NCBI GenBank assembly: GCA_948474755.1
Contig: CAOLHI010000919.1
Location: 248,001-312,000 of the forward strand
Direction of reading: 5' to 3'
DNA length: 64,000 nucleotides
Source of the DNA: Ctenosaura bakeri
Taxonomy: Eukaryota > Chordata > Lepidosauria > Squamata > Iguanidae
In this document: positions 55,317 to 64,000 of the stretch, in pieces
Position numbering within the stretch: position 1 is the first letter of the stretch
Layout of the letters: each line of letters opens with the position of its first letter
Position numbers and translations under genes: made by a program
The notes under the pieces: generated by a model
Seen by the model: only the letters and a program-made list of their open reading frames with translations
Database searches by the model: none
Told to the model about the DNA's origin: nothing

Positions 55317-55825
55317 AGGGGTAGTGAGGTGGAACTTAATATTTTTTTTTTTTTAAAAAAAATAACTTTCTGAATTCTGGTTCTTTCATTGACCAAGCTA
55401 CCAAATGCCAAATTCTCTTTACAGTTTAATAGACATCTATGCATATGCAGGGACACACACATACGCACATACACCCACGTCCTGCTCTTCTGACAGACCA
55501 AATGCTAGAAGAAGAGTTTTTAAACTTTTGTGGCTGAGCTGGCATCATGGAACATTCTGCTGGGGGCAGCAAGGATTCCACAGACAATGGAAATCTACGT
55601 CATAGCATTCTTGAGTGGCTTGTTTTTACATCGATCCATTCAAGTTGACAGAATAACCTAAGCAGCAGTCTGAGTTCCGAGACGGACCACACGTGGTCTA
55701 GAAAAAATATATATAACGTGAACTTAAGCCTGGGAATAGGATGATTGCTAGGCATGGGTTTATTTCTGAGACACAGAGGGGAGAAGAAACTTCTAACTGC
55801 CCATCCAAAACTCTGAAAATTTTAC
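55317..55825. other. No gene seen; T/A run at 55342-55362
   Basis: Low-complexity tract, then plain sequence with a 'cacacacatacgcacatac' tract near 55453-55474. Confidence 0.4.
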
Positions 55826-56929
55826 TGTGATGGATATGCCTGAACCTGGGGTCTACAATTTAGTATAAATTGGCTATTAAAAATATACTCCTCCACATGC
55901 TTCAGAGGCCCCCAGATGAGCACGCACACGGGCACGACCAAACGGCTGAAAAATACAAGAAAAATCCTGGTCAGGCCAGTAACTTTCCGTCATGCAGCTT
56001 CCGGAGACCTCCAGGCAAGTACACATCAAAACTCAATCAAGTATGCACCAAAGCACACAAAAGATTCTCAGCCCCAAACAGTCAGCTTAACAAGATTAGT
56101 GCTTTGGACTACGCAACTGTCAAGTGCTTCCTATTTGCATACTGTCTGCACTATTGACAACCCTGTCAAAACCCAATCATCTTAAGCACTGACCTTTCGG
56201 AGGCTTTGTTTCAACTCCAAAACCCATTGTTCTCCCCGGGACCAGGCTACCCTCCAGGCACGTTTTCCCCTATAAAAACCCTTGACTTTGAGCACTTCCT
56301 TGGATCGCTCTCAGCTTCCTCCCCGTCCTGCTGCCACTCTGCTGGTCGAAGCCTTCCCCTCAGCCTCCACGTGTTGAGATTCACCGCTCCCAACTCTCTG
56401 GCTCTGTTTCAGCTTCCCGGACTACAGGATCAGGTGTAGCATTTCCCCCGAAAATCCTTCTTAAAATCCCCTATCTATTTTCCTCCTTTATTTTCTTAGA
56501 TCTATGTGAGTGAGTGCGTAAGTGCGCAGTGATTTAGGTTTTAAATAAAGAAAATAATTATAAATCCATTTTGTCTGAGTTTTGACTCAGCCTGACCCTG
56601 TAAAAGCTGGGTACAAGGTCTCGCTAGGTTACCCTACCTCTCTGGTGTGCTGGGCGCATGCTTGGTGTAACCTGGGAATCATCTTAAAACCAGGGTCAGA
56701 CTAGGTGTCCTTTGAGGGATCCCACAGAACTCGGGCAGTGACTGGGACCTCCGGAGATTCTGGCAACATATCTGGTGACAGGGACCTCCCTGAACTCAAA
56801 ATAACTAATTCGGTGACAGGGACCTCCCTGTAGGCAAATTCACTGATCTGGTGACCAGGACCTCTGGAATCTCAAAATTGTCAATTAGGCTACTGGGACC
56901 CCCAGGACCCCCAGAAAATTAGGGTAACA
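55826..56929 (+). mobile_element. Solo LTR with expanded 3' region
   Basis: It starts 'tgtgatggatatg' and ends 'agggtaaca'. TATA box 'tataaaaacc' at 56271 and AATAAA at 56544-56549, then 'cagcctgaccctgtaaa'. It is about 190 bp longer than the 912-bp copy because of a degenerate repeat array at 56735-56905. Flanks 'ttac' and 'aaac' do not match well. Confidence 0.85.
56735..56905. repeat. Degenerate tandem array in the LTR U5
   Basis: Four to five units spaced about 40-50 bp, each with 'gtgac.gggacctcc' or a variant ('ctggtgacagggacctccc', 'ctggtgaccaggacctctg', 'ctactgggacccccag'). Absent from the other LTRs here. Confidence 0.75.
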
Positions 56930-56934
56930 AAACC

Positions 56935-57042
56935 TTCTCCCAAGGTTTTCTGGTCAAGATTTATTCAGAACGAAGAGGCTGAAAGAGTTTGACCTTGTCC
57001 AAGGTCACCCAGTGAGTTTACCTGACTAAGCAGGGATTGAAT
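56935..57042 (-). mobile_element. Sauria-type SINE fragment
   Basis: 'ggttttctggtcaagattta', 'gaggctgaaagagtttgacc' and 'ccaaggtcacccagtgag' occur in order. Bounded by an LTR on the left and a hAT on the right; either may have cut it. Confidence 0.75.
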
Positions 57043-57050
57043 GTATAGAG

Positions 57051-57342
57051 CAGAGCTTGCCAAACTTTTCATGTTGGTGACACACCTTTTAGACATGCAT
57101 AATTTCATGACACAGTTGCAAACAGGACGTTAAACAAACCCCTTATAAGAGATACAGACGTATACATAAATTGTAATAAAGAAATATATGGGGACACAAC
57201 ATATCTCATGAAAACCGTTCATATATTTTTAAAAATATATGATTTATAAATAATAACATACATTTCCAAGATCATAGGCAACACACCTACACACTTCCAG
57301 TGACACACTAAGGTGTCACGGCACACTATTTGGAAAACTCTG
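57051..57342 (+). mobile_element. hAT element, family H1, complete
   Basis: Left end 'cagagcttgccaaactt', right end 'tatttggaaaactctg'. An exact 8-bp duplication 'gtatagag' lies at 57043-57050 and 57343-57350. The core is AT-rich with an 'atatatttttaaaaatatat' palindrome at 57219-57238. 292 bp, non-coding. Confidence 0.92.
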
Positions 57343-57361
57343 GTATAGAGGGAGGTTTTAA

Positions 57362-57712
57362 AAAAAGACTCCAACATTTCACAAATTAAGACAGGGACAT
57401 GTGTGGCCAAGCAACGTCAGAGTGCAGTCAAGATTTTAAAAGTTATATATGGGGAAGAACACACAAGCTAGGAGAGGCTCCAGCAGTTAGCTTTTGCCTG
57501 ATGTGACTGGGAATGACAAGGCTCCACCCATTCTCTCTTCTCTCTCCCGGGTTTAAATTACTTCAAATTACTTTTGCCCTCAGACTTAACTTAAAGCAAT
57601 AGAAGTAAGCTGAGGGAAAGTAGGGGGAAGAAAGAGAATCTGGGACATTTTAAAAGCAGCTGGAAAAGTGCAGCAACAGAGGATTAATCAAGCTGTTCCT
57701 TCCAGCTGGTAG
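57362..57712 (+). repeat. R3 repeat, longest copy
   Basis: From 'actccaacatttcacaaatt' to 'gctgttccttccagctgg'. It includes 'gccaagcaacgtcagagtgc' and the A/G-rich 'gagggaaagtagggggaag'. Use this as the family reference. Confidence 0.65.
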
Positions 57713-58118
57713 GTATGCCATCCCTTTTTTCCAGATTTTTCAAGAATATCAATGTACAAACATAGGGTTTTTTTCTATCACATTAACTGTCATAGTGTAT
57801 CGCAAAGAACCCAGGGGATTGTAGCTTGGGGAAGGTCCAGAAAAAAAGTCTTCATTTAAGGTGTGACATTTAGACTGGGATGGAGAGGTTTCAGGCTTCC
57901 CAAATGTACATATTTTTTCTAGTGAGCTGGAGTGCAGATTGATAGAACGGGAAGAAAGATACAAGCCAAATCATAGTTAGAAGGTGAGCCAGTTACTAAC
58001 TCTGGTCTGTAAGCCAGTCACTGCAATTACCTGAACATAAAGTAGAATTTGAATCAAGTTAGAGCAGATCAGTGTTTTAATAAACAACTGGCCAGCAGAG
58101 CTGCCCAAAGACCTAAGA
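57713..58118. other. No feature recognised
   Basis: Plain sequence between R3 and a family A element. Confidence 0.4.
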
Positions 58119-58333
58119 CGCATCCACACTACAGAATTATAGCATTGTTATTCCACTTTATTTGCCATGGTTCCATCCTATGGAGTTCTGGGATTGGCAG
58201 CTTGGGTGGGCATTTAGAATTCTCACCCAGAGCGTCCCAGTTGCTCCCTAAACTACAAACCCCAGGATTTCACAGGATGGAACCATTGCAATTAAAGTGG
58301 AATAATAGCCCTATAATTCTGTAATGTGCATTT
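58119..58333. mobile_element. GGCC-type MITE, long A subtype
   Basis: Left 'gcatccacactacagaatta', right 'taattctgtaatgtgcattt', inverted. The centre has 'atttagaattctcacccag'. Termini have drifted and no target duplication is visible. Confidence 0.75.
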
Positions 58334-58529
58334 CAAAGACAATTAATCCTCCTATTTTAGAGGTGAGGAGCATTGCAACTAAGCTTAACACAAGACTTCC
58401 CATGGCCACATATTTTTTTTTATGCTTGTGCTTGGCTAAATGCTTAATATTTTCCTTTTACTTGGGACTTTACCTGCTATTATTATACAATCCAGAGTTA
58501 GAAATCCTTTGGGCAAACAACCAAAAGGG

Positions 58530-58790
58530 ATTGTCATCATTATCATTGCCACATTGTTATTCTTCAGTTTATACTCCATCTTTCCTCCCAGGAAGAGCTA
58601 AAGGTTCAGATAAAATGGAAAGTTAAAACCAAAAGTTGCAAATATCTAAACTAATAAATTACGAATATCTGGCAAACAATACAAATAAGCAGTAGCAGAG
58701 AAACAGAATGCTTGCTTATTCTGTTAACGCTTGTACAAATAAATATGCTTTTAAATGATGCCTGGAAGACAAAAATGGTGGGGAAGGGGA
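58530..58790 (-). mobile_element. LINE-like 3' tail repeat
   Basis: 'cagtttatactccatctttc' then an A-rich stretch with 'caaatatctaaactaataaa', like 61480-61632 and 62065-62225. Confidence 0.45.
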
Positions 58791-59117
58791 ACTTCAGAAA
58801 TACAAAGCGAGGTTATTTGCCAAAGGATACTCACAAGAATTTGGAGACAATTATGGCCAGACTTTTGCGCCAGTTGTGGAACACACTACAATAAGAATTC
58901 CTCTGACCATCACAGCTGCAAGAAAAGTGTATGTTGAGTGTCTTAGACACAAAGGCTGCTTTGTTAAACTTCAAGGTGCCAGCAGACTGCAGATTGCTTT
59001 GTCTGTAGCAACAGCTAATGTAGCACTTCCTCTGGAAACTGTTATCACTCTGTGACAGTGAAAAATACTGTCCCTACACATCTTGCGCAGGTTGAACTGG
59101 TGCAATTGTAAGTCTGT
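58791..59117. other. No feature recognised
   Basis: The left third may still be LINE-related. Otherwise plain. Confidence 0.35.
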
Positions 59118-59176
59118 CTAATTAACAGTGATGTATTTAAGTCTTTTACTCCAAGTCTCAAGTCAAGTCTCAAGTC

Positions 59177-60082
59177 TCTACCTTCTGTAAGCCCCCTAAC
59201 ACACCTAAAAACTATGTCCTGAGGATCCTAATTATTTTATATCAAACATAGTGAGCCATAGAGATATACTGGACTGACATGTAGGCAGTAGATCAAAAGA
59301 GTAGCTGGTTTTCTGTCACACATCCTGGGCTATCTTGTAAATGGCTCACAAGCCATTGGAACGGAGTTTCAGCAGCGATCAAGAGACAATAACTCTCTGG
59401 GAACAAATAAACAATGCAAATAGCCTGGAATTTGACACTTTGAGGTATGCATCTCTGGATGAGAGATACTCATCTTGCAGGAAACTACAAGGATGTTTGG
59501 CTGTATTTTCTTTGAACTGAAAAAGCTGAAATCCATCTTAATAAAAACTGCAGCCATCTGGTTTCCCAGGGCATGGGTCAGCTCTATAGGCGCATTTTCT
59601 CATTCTTTTGAGAGAGTTTGGTTTTGGAGTTGGGAGTTTTGGAGTTAGGAGTTCTCTCAGATCTGCAAACCATGAAGCTGGTAAGCTCCCCTCAGCCTCT
59701 AAAGGCGTGTCTGAGATCGTTTTCTCCCAGCTGAAGACTTCTGGATTGGTACAGTATTAAATCAAACCCTTATGTCTCTGTCTCTCTCTCTCTCTCCTAA
59801 TTTTCACCTCTTTCTAACTTTCTATAGTCTTGTATGCTTGTTGGAGTGAGTGCAGCTGAGTGATTGTATAGACTTTAACATCTATGTCAATAAAATACTT
59901 AAATTTGAACAATTTGTGTGATTTCTGACTGGGCCTGACCCCGTAAACATTGGGTAAAAGATTCCACTCCATTGCCCTGCCTCTCGGATTGCTAGCTTGT
60001 GCTCTCTGACTAATTTCACCAACTTGTATAATTGAGAGCGCATTTAGGTGTCCCTAAGGGAGCCCCACTAAGCAAGGTAACA
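59177..60082 (+). mobile_element. Divergent solo LTR inside the hAT
   Basis: AATAAA at 59889-59894 is followed by 'gactgggcctgaccccgtaa' and the end 'gcaaggtaaca', as in the other LTRs. Length 906 bp. The left end lacks a clear 'tgttac' (a 'tgtaagcccc' lies 9 bp inside). It is flanked by a 28-bp exact direct repeat, at 59149-59176 and 60083-60110. Confidence 0.75.
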
Positions 60083-60202
60083 CTCCAAGTCTCAAGTCAA
60101 GTCTCAAGTCCTTGAAGATACTTTCAAGTCAAGTCTCAAGTCTGGAAGCCAACTTTATATTCCAACCAAAATTCCAAAATTATTGGATAGAGTGAAATAA
60201 AT

Positions 60203-60537
60203 TCATAGAATCATAGAATCATAGAAATGTAGAGTTGGAAGAGACCCCAGGGGCCATCCAGTCCAACCCCCTGCCATGCAGGAACACCCTCAAAGCACTC
60301 CCGACAGATGGCCATCCAGCCTCCGCTTAAAAACCTCCAAGGAAGGAGACTCCACTACACTCCGAGGCAGCAGATTCCACTGCCGGACAGCCCTGACTGT
60401 CAGGAAGTTCTTCCTGAGGTTCAGGTGGAATCTCCTTTCCTGCAGCTTGAATCCATTGCTCCTTGTCCTGGTCTCTGGAGCAGCAGAAAACAAGCCCTCT
60501 CCTTCCTCTACGTGGCATCCCTTCAAATATTTAAACA
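60203..60537 (-). mobile_element. CR1 LINE 3' end inside the hAT
   Basis: It opens 'tcatagaatcatagaaatg' and stops at 'ttcaaatatttaaaca'. The minus frame gives '[20 protein letters not shown]'. Very close in sequence to 2648-3000, so probably young. Confidence 0.92.
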
Positions 60538-61298
60538 ATTTCAGTTTTAACAATTTAAGCAGTCGGCTCTCCACATTTGCAATTTTGCCATCTGCAGCTT
60601 CAGAAGTGGGGAATAGGATCCTATGTTACTTTTGATGATTCAAAAGCTTTAAAAGTAAGGATGGTTCTTCCTCAAGCCCATTGCCTAACACATTTACTGT
60701 TCCCCTCTGAGAAATGCACCTGCACTCTGGGGGCAAGTCTTGTCTTTTGCTCTTAGGAAATGTTTTAGAAGGCTTCTCCTATACACAGCAGGGACAGGCT
60801 CCTGAACAGATCTCAACCCCACCTCAAGCCCATTGCCTAACCTGTTTGCTGTCCCCCTCTGAGAAATGCACCCACAATTTGGGCTTGAGATAGATTGTCA
60901 TGCGACCAGTAGGCAAAAAGAGATGGAAGCATTGTTCAAAATCATAAGGTTTCTGGATGAATGTGTTATGTTACTGAACCAAGGGCATCAAGTCAGTCAT
61001 TAAAAATATACAAGTCTCGAGTCGAGTCAAGTCAGTGCATTATTTATGGCTGAGTTGAGTCTAAGTTGAGTCATTGAAGTGACTTAAGTCTGACACGAGT
61101 CCGAGTCTATTGACTTGAGTCTACATCGCTGCTAATTAGCTTTCTGATTGCTGCTAGAGCTCAATCCCTGAATTTTATTTTTCATCTGAGACTTTTCTAC
61201 TTGCATCTCCAGCGTGTGCTCCTTAGCTGCCAATTGGCCTTGGAATACCTTCCAAATGTACACACAGTTATGGGATTCTGGCACCCCCTCCAACACTT

Positions 61299-61632
61299 TT
61301 AATTCATTCATTCATTTTTCAATTTATATTCCACTTTTCTTCTTATACAGGACCCAAGGTGGCCTGCAGCATCTAAAAAGCAAGATACAGTTGAAAAGTT
61401 AATTTTACAAAAGTTAGAGAAGAATTCCATAACTGTATAGTTAAAAACAAAATTAAAACAGCATGAAAAAGATAATGATTCCAATTTATAGCATGCACTT
61501 CTTTCTAAGAGCTCTGGAAGTTAACAAAAACATAAAAACACACAGCTGTAACCATAAACCATAGATATATAAAATAATAGATATATAAAATAACAAGTTG
61601 CAAAGTTCTGCTACAATGTAGTACAAAGAATA
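61299..61632 (-). mobile_element. LINE-like 3' tail repeat
   Basis: (ATTC) units, 'ccacttttcttcttatacag', then an A-rich section ending 'gtacaaagaata', where a family C element follows. Confidence 0.5.
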
Positions 61633-61996
61633 CAGGAAATCCCCACCTTTTGATGCCCCATTATCTGACAATTTGCTCTTTTGATGCTTCCAAATTAAGG
61701 ACAAGTTCCATTAATTCAATGGGGTTTCTGCTGTTTCATCAGTTCTTTTTGCTTTTGGAGGTTCACTTGGAACCACTTGCACACGTGTGCTGCTTGCAGA
61801 GTGAGCTGAGAGGAGGAAAAAGATGCCAAGGCAGCTGAAAGACTTTGCAAGCAACATGTGGACAGTTGGTCCCAAGTGAGTTCCCATAAGTCTTTCATGC
61901 TTCCTACAATACAGTATGTGGGTTCCACTTTTTAACCAATTCCATTTTCTGGTAGTGCTCCAGTCCCTAACCTGCCAGATAAGTGGGGGGAACCTG
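61633..61996. mobile_element. Tc1/mariner-like MITE, family C
   Basis: Left end 'caggaaatccccacctttt', right end 'agtggggggaacctg', flanked by TA at 61631-61632 and 61997-61998. Matches 41099-41455 over the core ('cacgtgtgctgcttgcag'). Confidence 0.8.
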
Positions 61997-62064
61997 TACT
62001 GTGAAGTTACTGTAACACCAGCCACTGGAAGATATGGACAACAGTACAAATTAGATGATGAGGA

Positions 62065-62225
62065 CAACGACGATAATTCCAATTTATACCATGCTGTTGT
62101 TTTCAAAGAGCTCACAAAGTTAATAATCACCATAAAAGCACACATTTATAACCATAAATTACATGTGTATAAAATAATAAATTATAAACATCTGCTAAAA
62201 TGAAGTATAAAGAATACAAACAAGC
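62065..62225 (-). mobile_element. LINE-like 3' tail repeat, second copy
   Basis: 'tccaatttataccatgctg' through 'aagtataaagaatacaaac' repeats 61480-61635 in the same orientation with many changes. Confidence 0.45.
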
Positions 62226-62770
62226 AGTTTTTCGTTGGTGTCTGAAAAAGAAGAATGAAGAGGGACCTGTAACAGAAAAGAGATCTATAAGCAAGAGGCC
62301 AACACTGAGAAAACCCTGCTAGGCAATTCTGGGGCACCACAAACAGAGATTCCCCAGTTGATCTTAAATCTTGGCTAGGTTAGTAATTGGGTAGCAGTCC
62401 TGTAAGCAAGCAGATCCTGTGGCATTCAGAACTTTCACATTGCTATGTTTTCAGTATCCGACAGAAGCAGAGGAAGGTCTAATTTTGCCAGGTACATAGC
62501 AACAATGTTTTCTTTTGTTTTATTGTAAAGGCGTTCCCAACTTTTTCAAGGTGCCTCTGGAAAAAAACAGCATGAAATGTGGTAAGACAGATTCTTCAAC
62601 ACTGCTGTTCAGGGCTTTGTTCGTCTTTTTCCAAAAAGTAGAATGAGGTAAGTGCTTTCCATTGGTGGAAAGAAGTCACAAAAAATAAGATCACCTCTTT
62701 TTGATTTAGTTGGCTGTGTTACGGAATGAGCCTTCCCTACCCAAAATACTAATCGAGATACTGCTGTGGT
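62226..62770. other. No feature recognised
   Basis: Plain AT-rich sequence. Confidence 0.4.
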
Positions 62771-62772
62771 AG

Positions 62773-63183
62773 AACATGGAAGCTCCCTTATACCAGGATG
62801 GACTATTCATCCATCTCTCCCAGGACTGGATGGCCTGACTGGCAGCTTCTTTCTCAGCTTTGCAACAGAATGTCTTTCCTAATACCTGTTGTGATGGGGA
62901 GTGGGAGTGGGAGTGGCAGTCGGGGGGGGGGTGCCTTTCAAATTGTTTCTGCCTTATGGTGACCCTAAGGCAAACCTACTGCAGAGTTCTCTGGGGGCTG
63001 ACAGTGTGTGATGCACCCAAGGTCGCCTAATGGCTGAGTAGGGAATCAAACCCTGGTCTCCAGGATCATAGTCCAACAGGTTTCTCCAGTCCTGTTACCC
63101 AACCCCTGTTACCTAATCCTTTTAGAGGAAGATGCTAGGGACTGAACCTGGGGCTTAGAACAAATATGCTCTATGCAGCAATC
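62773..63183 (-). mobile_element. tRNA-derived SINE split by a Sauria-type SINE
   Basis: The body side 62773-62920 ('cttataccaggatggactat', 'ggcctgactggcagcttct') and the head side 63097-63183 ('gctagggactgaacctggg') flank the insertion. This is the same family as 1561 and 46478. Confidence 0.65.
62925..63094 (-). mobile_element. Sauria-type SINE within a SINE
   Basis: A G run (62923-62932) leads into 'tgcctttcaaattgtttctg', 'gcaaacctactgcagagtt', 'gggctgacagtgtgtgatg' and 'ggaatcaaaccctggtctcc'. Confidence 0.85.
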
Positions 63184-63295
63184 TGCTTTTATTTTTCTGT
63201 GATCTTCTGTAATCTTCAGCAGCTGTGGCTGGATGGAGCAAGGGTGCTAATTGTTTTGGATAACTGGGTGCTTGGTTGTGCTTGAGTAACTGTGT

Positions 63296-63449
63296 CAGAG
63301 GCGTCTCTAGCATAAACAGCGCCTGGGCAAGCATGGAAGTTGCGCCCCTACCTCCAGGATCACTTCCTCTTCCTCCTTTGCCACTTCCAGCACTGCTTTT
63401 TTGTGCCACCTGGCATTGGTGCTCAGGGCATGTACCCTACTTGCCTCTG
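63296..63449. mobile_element. Small hAT element (family H2)
   Basis: Left end 'cagaggcgtctctag', right end 'cttgcctctg'. An exact 8-bp duplication 'aactgtgt' lies at 63288-63295 and 63450-63457. 154 bp. Homologous to 24168-24350. Confidence 0.93.
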
Positions 63450-63462
63450 AACTGTGTACTTG

Positions 63463-63832
63463 AGTGAATACCTAAAGGGATGTCATTGGAGTGAGCTTGC
63501 TTTCTGCTGCTCCAGAGACTAGAACACAAACCAGTCGATTCCAATTACAAGAAAAGAGGCCCCAAACATTAGGAAGAACTCCTTTATTTTAAAAACTGTT
63601 TGACAGTAGAATTAGGCCATTTCCACACTAGCCTGTTATAGCACAGCCGGTCCCTCTTGAAACTGCAAACACCAGGATTCCAGAGGATGTTGAAAGTGGA
63701 ATCATCGCGCTATAACAGGCTAGTGCGGAAATGACCTTAGATTGCCTTGGAGAGGTCTTTAAACAGAGGTTGGATGGGCATCTTTCAGGAGTGCTTTAGC
63801 TGTGCATTCCTGTATGGCCAAGTGTTGGACAA
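63463..63832 (+). mobile_element. CR1 LINE 3' end split by a family A MITE
   Basis: 'aatacctaaagggatgtcat', 'tgctgctccagagactag' and 'aggaagaactcc' precede the MITE. 'ggagaggtctttaaacagag' and 'tggatgggcatctttcagg' follow it. Confidence 0.85.
63615..63736. mobile_element. GGCC-ended MITE, family A, internally deleted
   Basis: Left end 'ggccatttccacac', right end 'gtgcggaaatgacc'. Exact flanks 'tta' at 63612-63614 and 63737-63739. 122 bp; most of the left arm is deleted. Confidence 0.9.
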
Positions 63833-64000
63833 GAAGGGCACAAAGCCTGGCTTACGGCAAGGGTTACTGCTGAGCGGAGGCAACTGTGCTGCCTTCATCT
63901 TGAAGCCTCCATCCCCCACCCTTGATTTTGGAGTTGACAACCTCCGGAAGAATCGTCTCAGATGCTATCCTCTGAGAGCTTCGCCTCTCTCTCCGAGAGC

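Larger units (their letters stand above)
59126..61131. mobile_element. hAT element, composite, holding an LTR and a CR1
   Basis: Left end 'cagtgatgtatttaagtc', right end 'cttgagtctacatcgctg'. An 8-bp duplication 'ctaattaa'/'ctaattag' lies at 59118-59125 and 61132-61139 (7 of 8). Subterminal sequence is rich in 'caagtc' words on the left and their complement 'gacttg' on the right. Without the LTR (and one 28-bp repeat) and CR1 the element is about 740 bp and non-coding. Confidence 0.82.

Overview
This window reads as squamate reptile (lizard or snake) chromosomal DNA. The basis is the repeat mix: Sauria-type tRNA SINEs with a BovB-type tail, CR1, L2, RTE/BovB and L1 LINEs, many hAT, Tc1/mariner-like and 'GGCC'-ended DNA elements, and abundant dinucleotide and tetranucleotide microsatellites. 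I found no host protein-coding exon, rRNA, true tRNA gene or CRISPR array that I can defend. Essentially every long open frame lies in a transposable element or a GC-rich repeat core, so the window is best read as intergenic or deep-intronic sequence. Species and chromosome cannot be fixed from the sequence alone.

Layout. 1-7.6 kb: a CR1, L2 and RTE fragments, a foldback hAT (5571-6062) and the first GGCC elements. 7.6-9.0 kb: a GGCC element split by a solo LTR. 11.1-15.2 kb: a deep nest in which an L1-like stretch holds a CR1 split by a solo LTR that itself holds an L1-like insert, followed by a SPIN-like hAT and a second LTR. 15.2-18.7 kb: a SINE split by a small GGCC element, then a 247-bp inverted duplication with a 1.5-kb L1 in one arm. 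18.7-32.5 kb: sparser sequence with hATs, two solo LTRs and an RTE-like LINE split by CR1. 32.5-50 kb: larger GGCC elements, L2, BovB, many SINEs, Tc1/mariner-like elements and CR1s, including a CR1 > GGCC element > SINE nest. 50-55.3 kb: a CR1 block on the minus strand. 55.8-64 kb: an LTR with a repeated U5, three hATs (one a 2-kb composite), Tc1/mariner-like and CR1 copies.

Nothing here works together as a pathway. The interest lies in the mobile-element archaeology. At least 19 copies of several non-autonomous element families share GGCC...GGCC ends, and ten of them have exact 3-bp target duplications. Seven related solo LTRs lie in 64 kb with no internal region. Six hAT families or copies have clear 8-bp duplications. 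Nesting gives relative ages for several insertions. Names of families are from memory of consensus features; no database search was possible.
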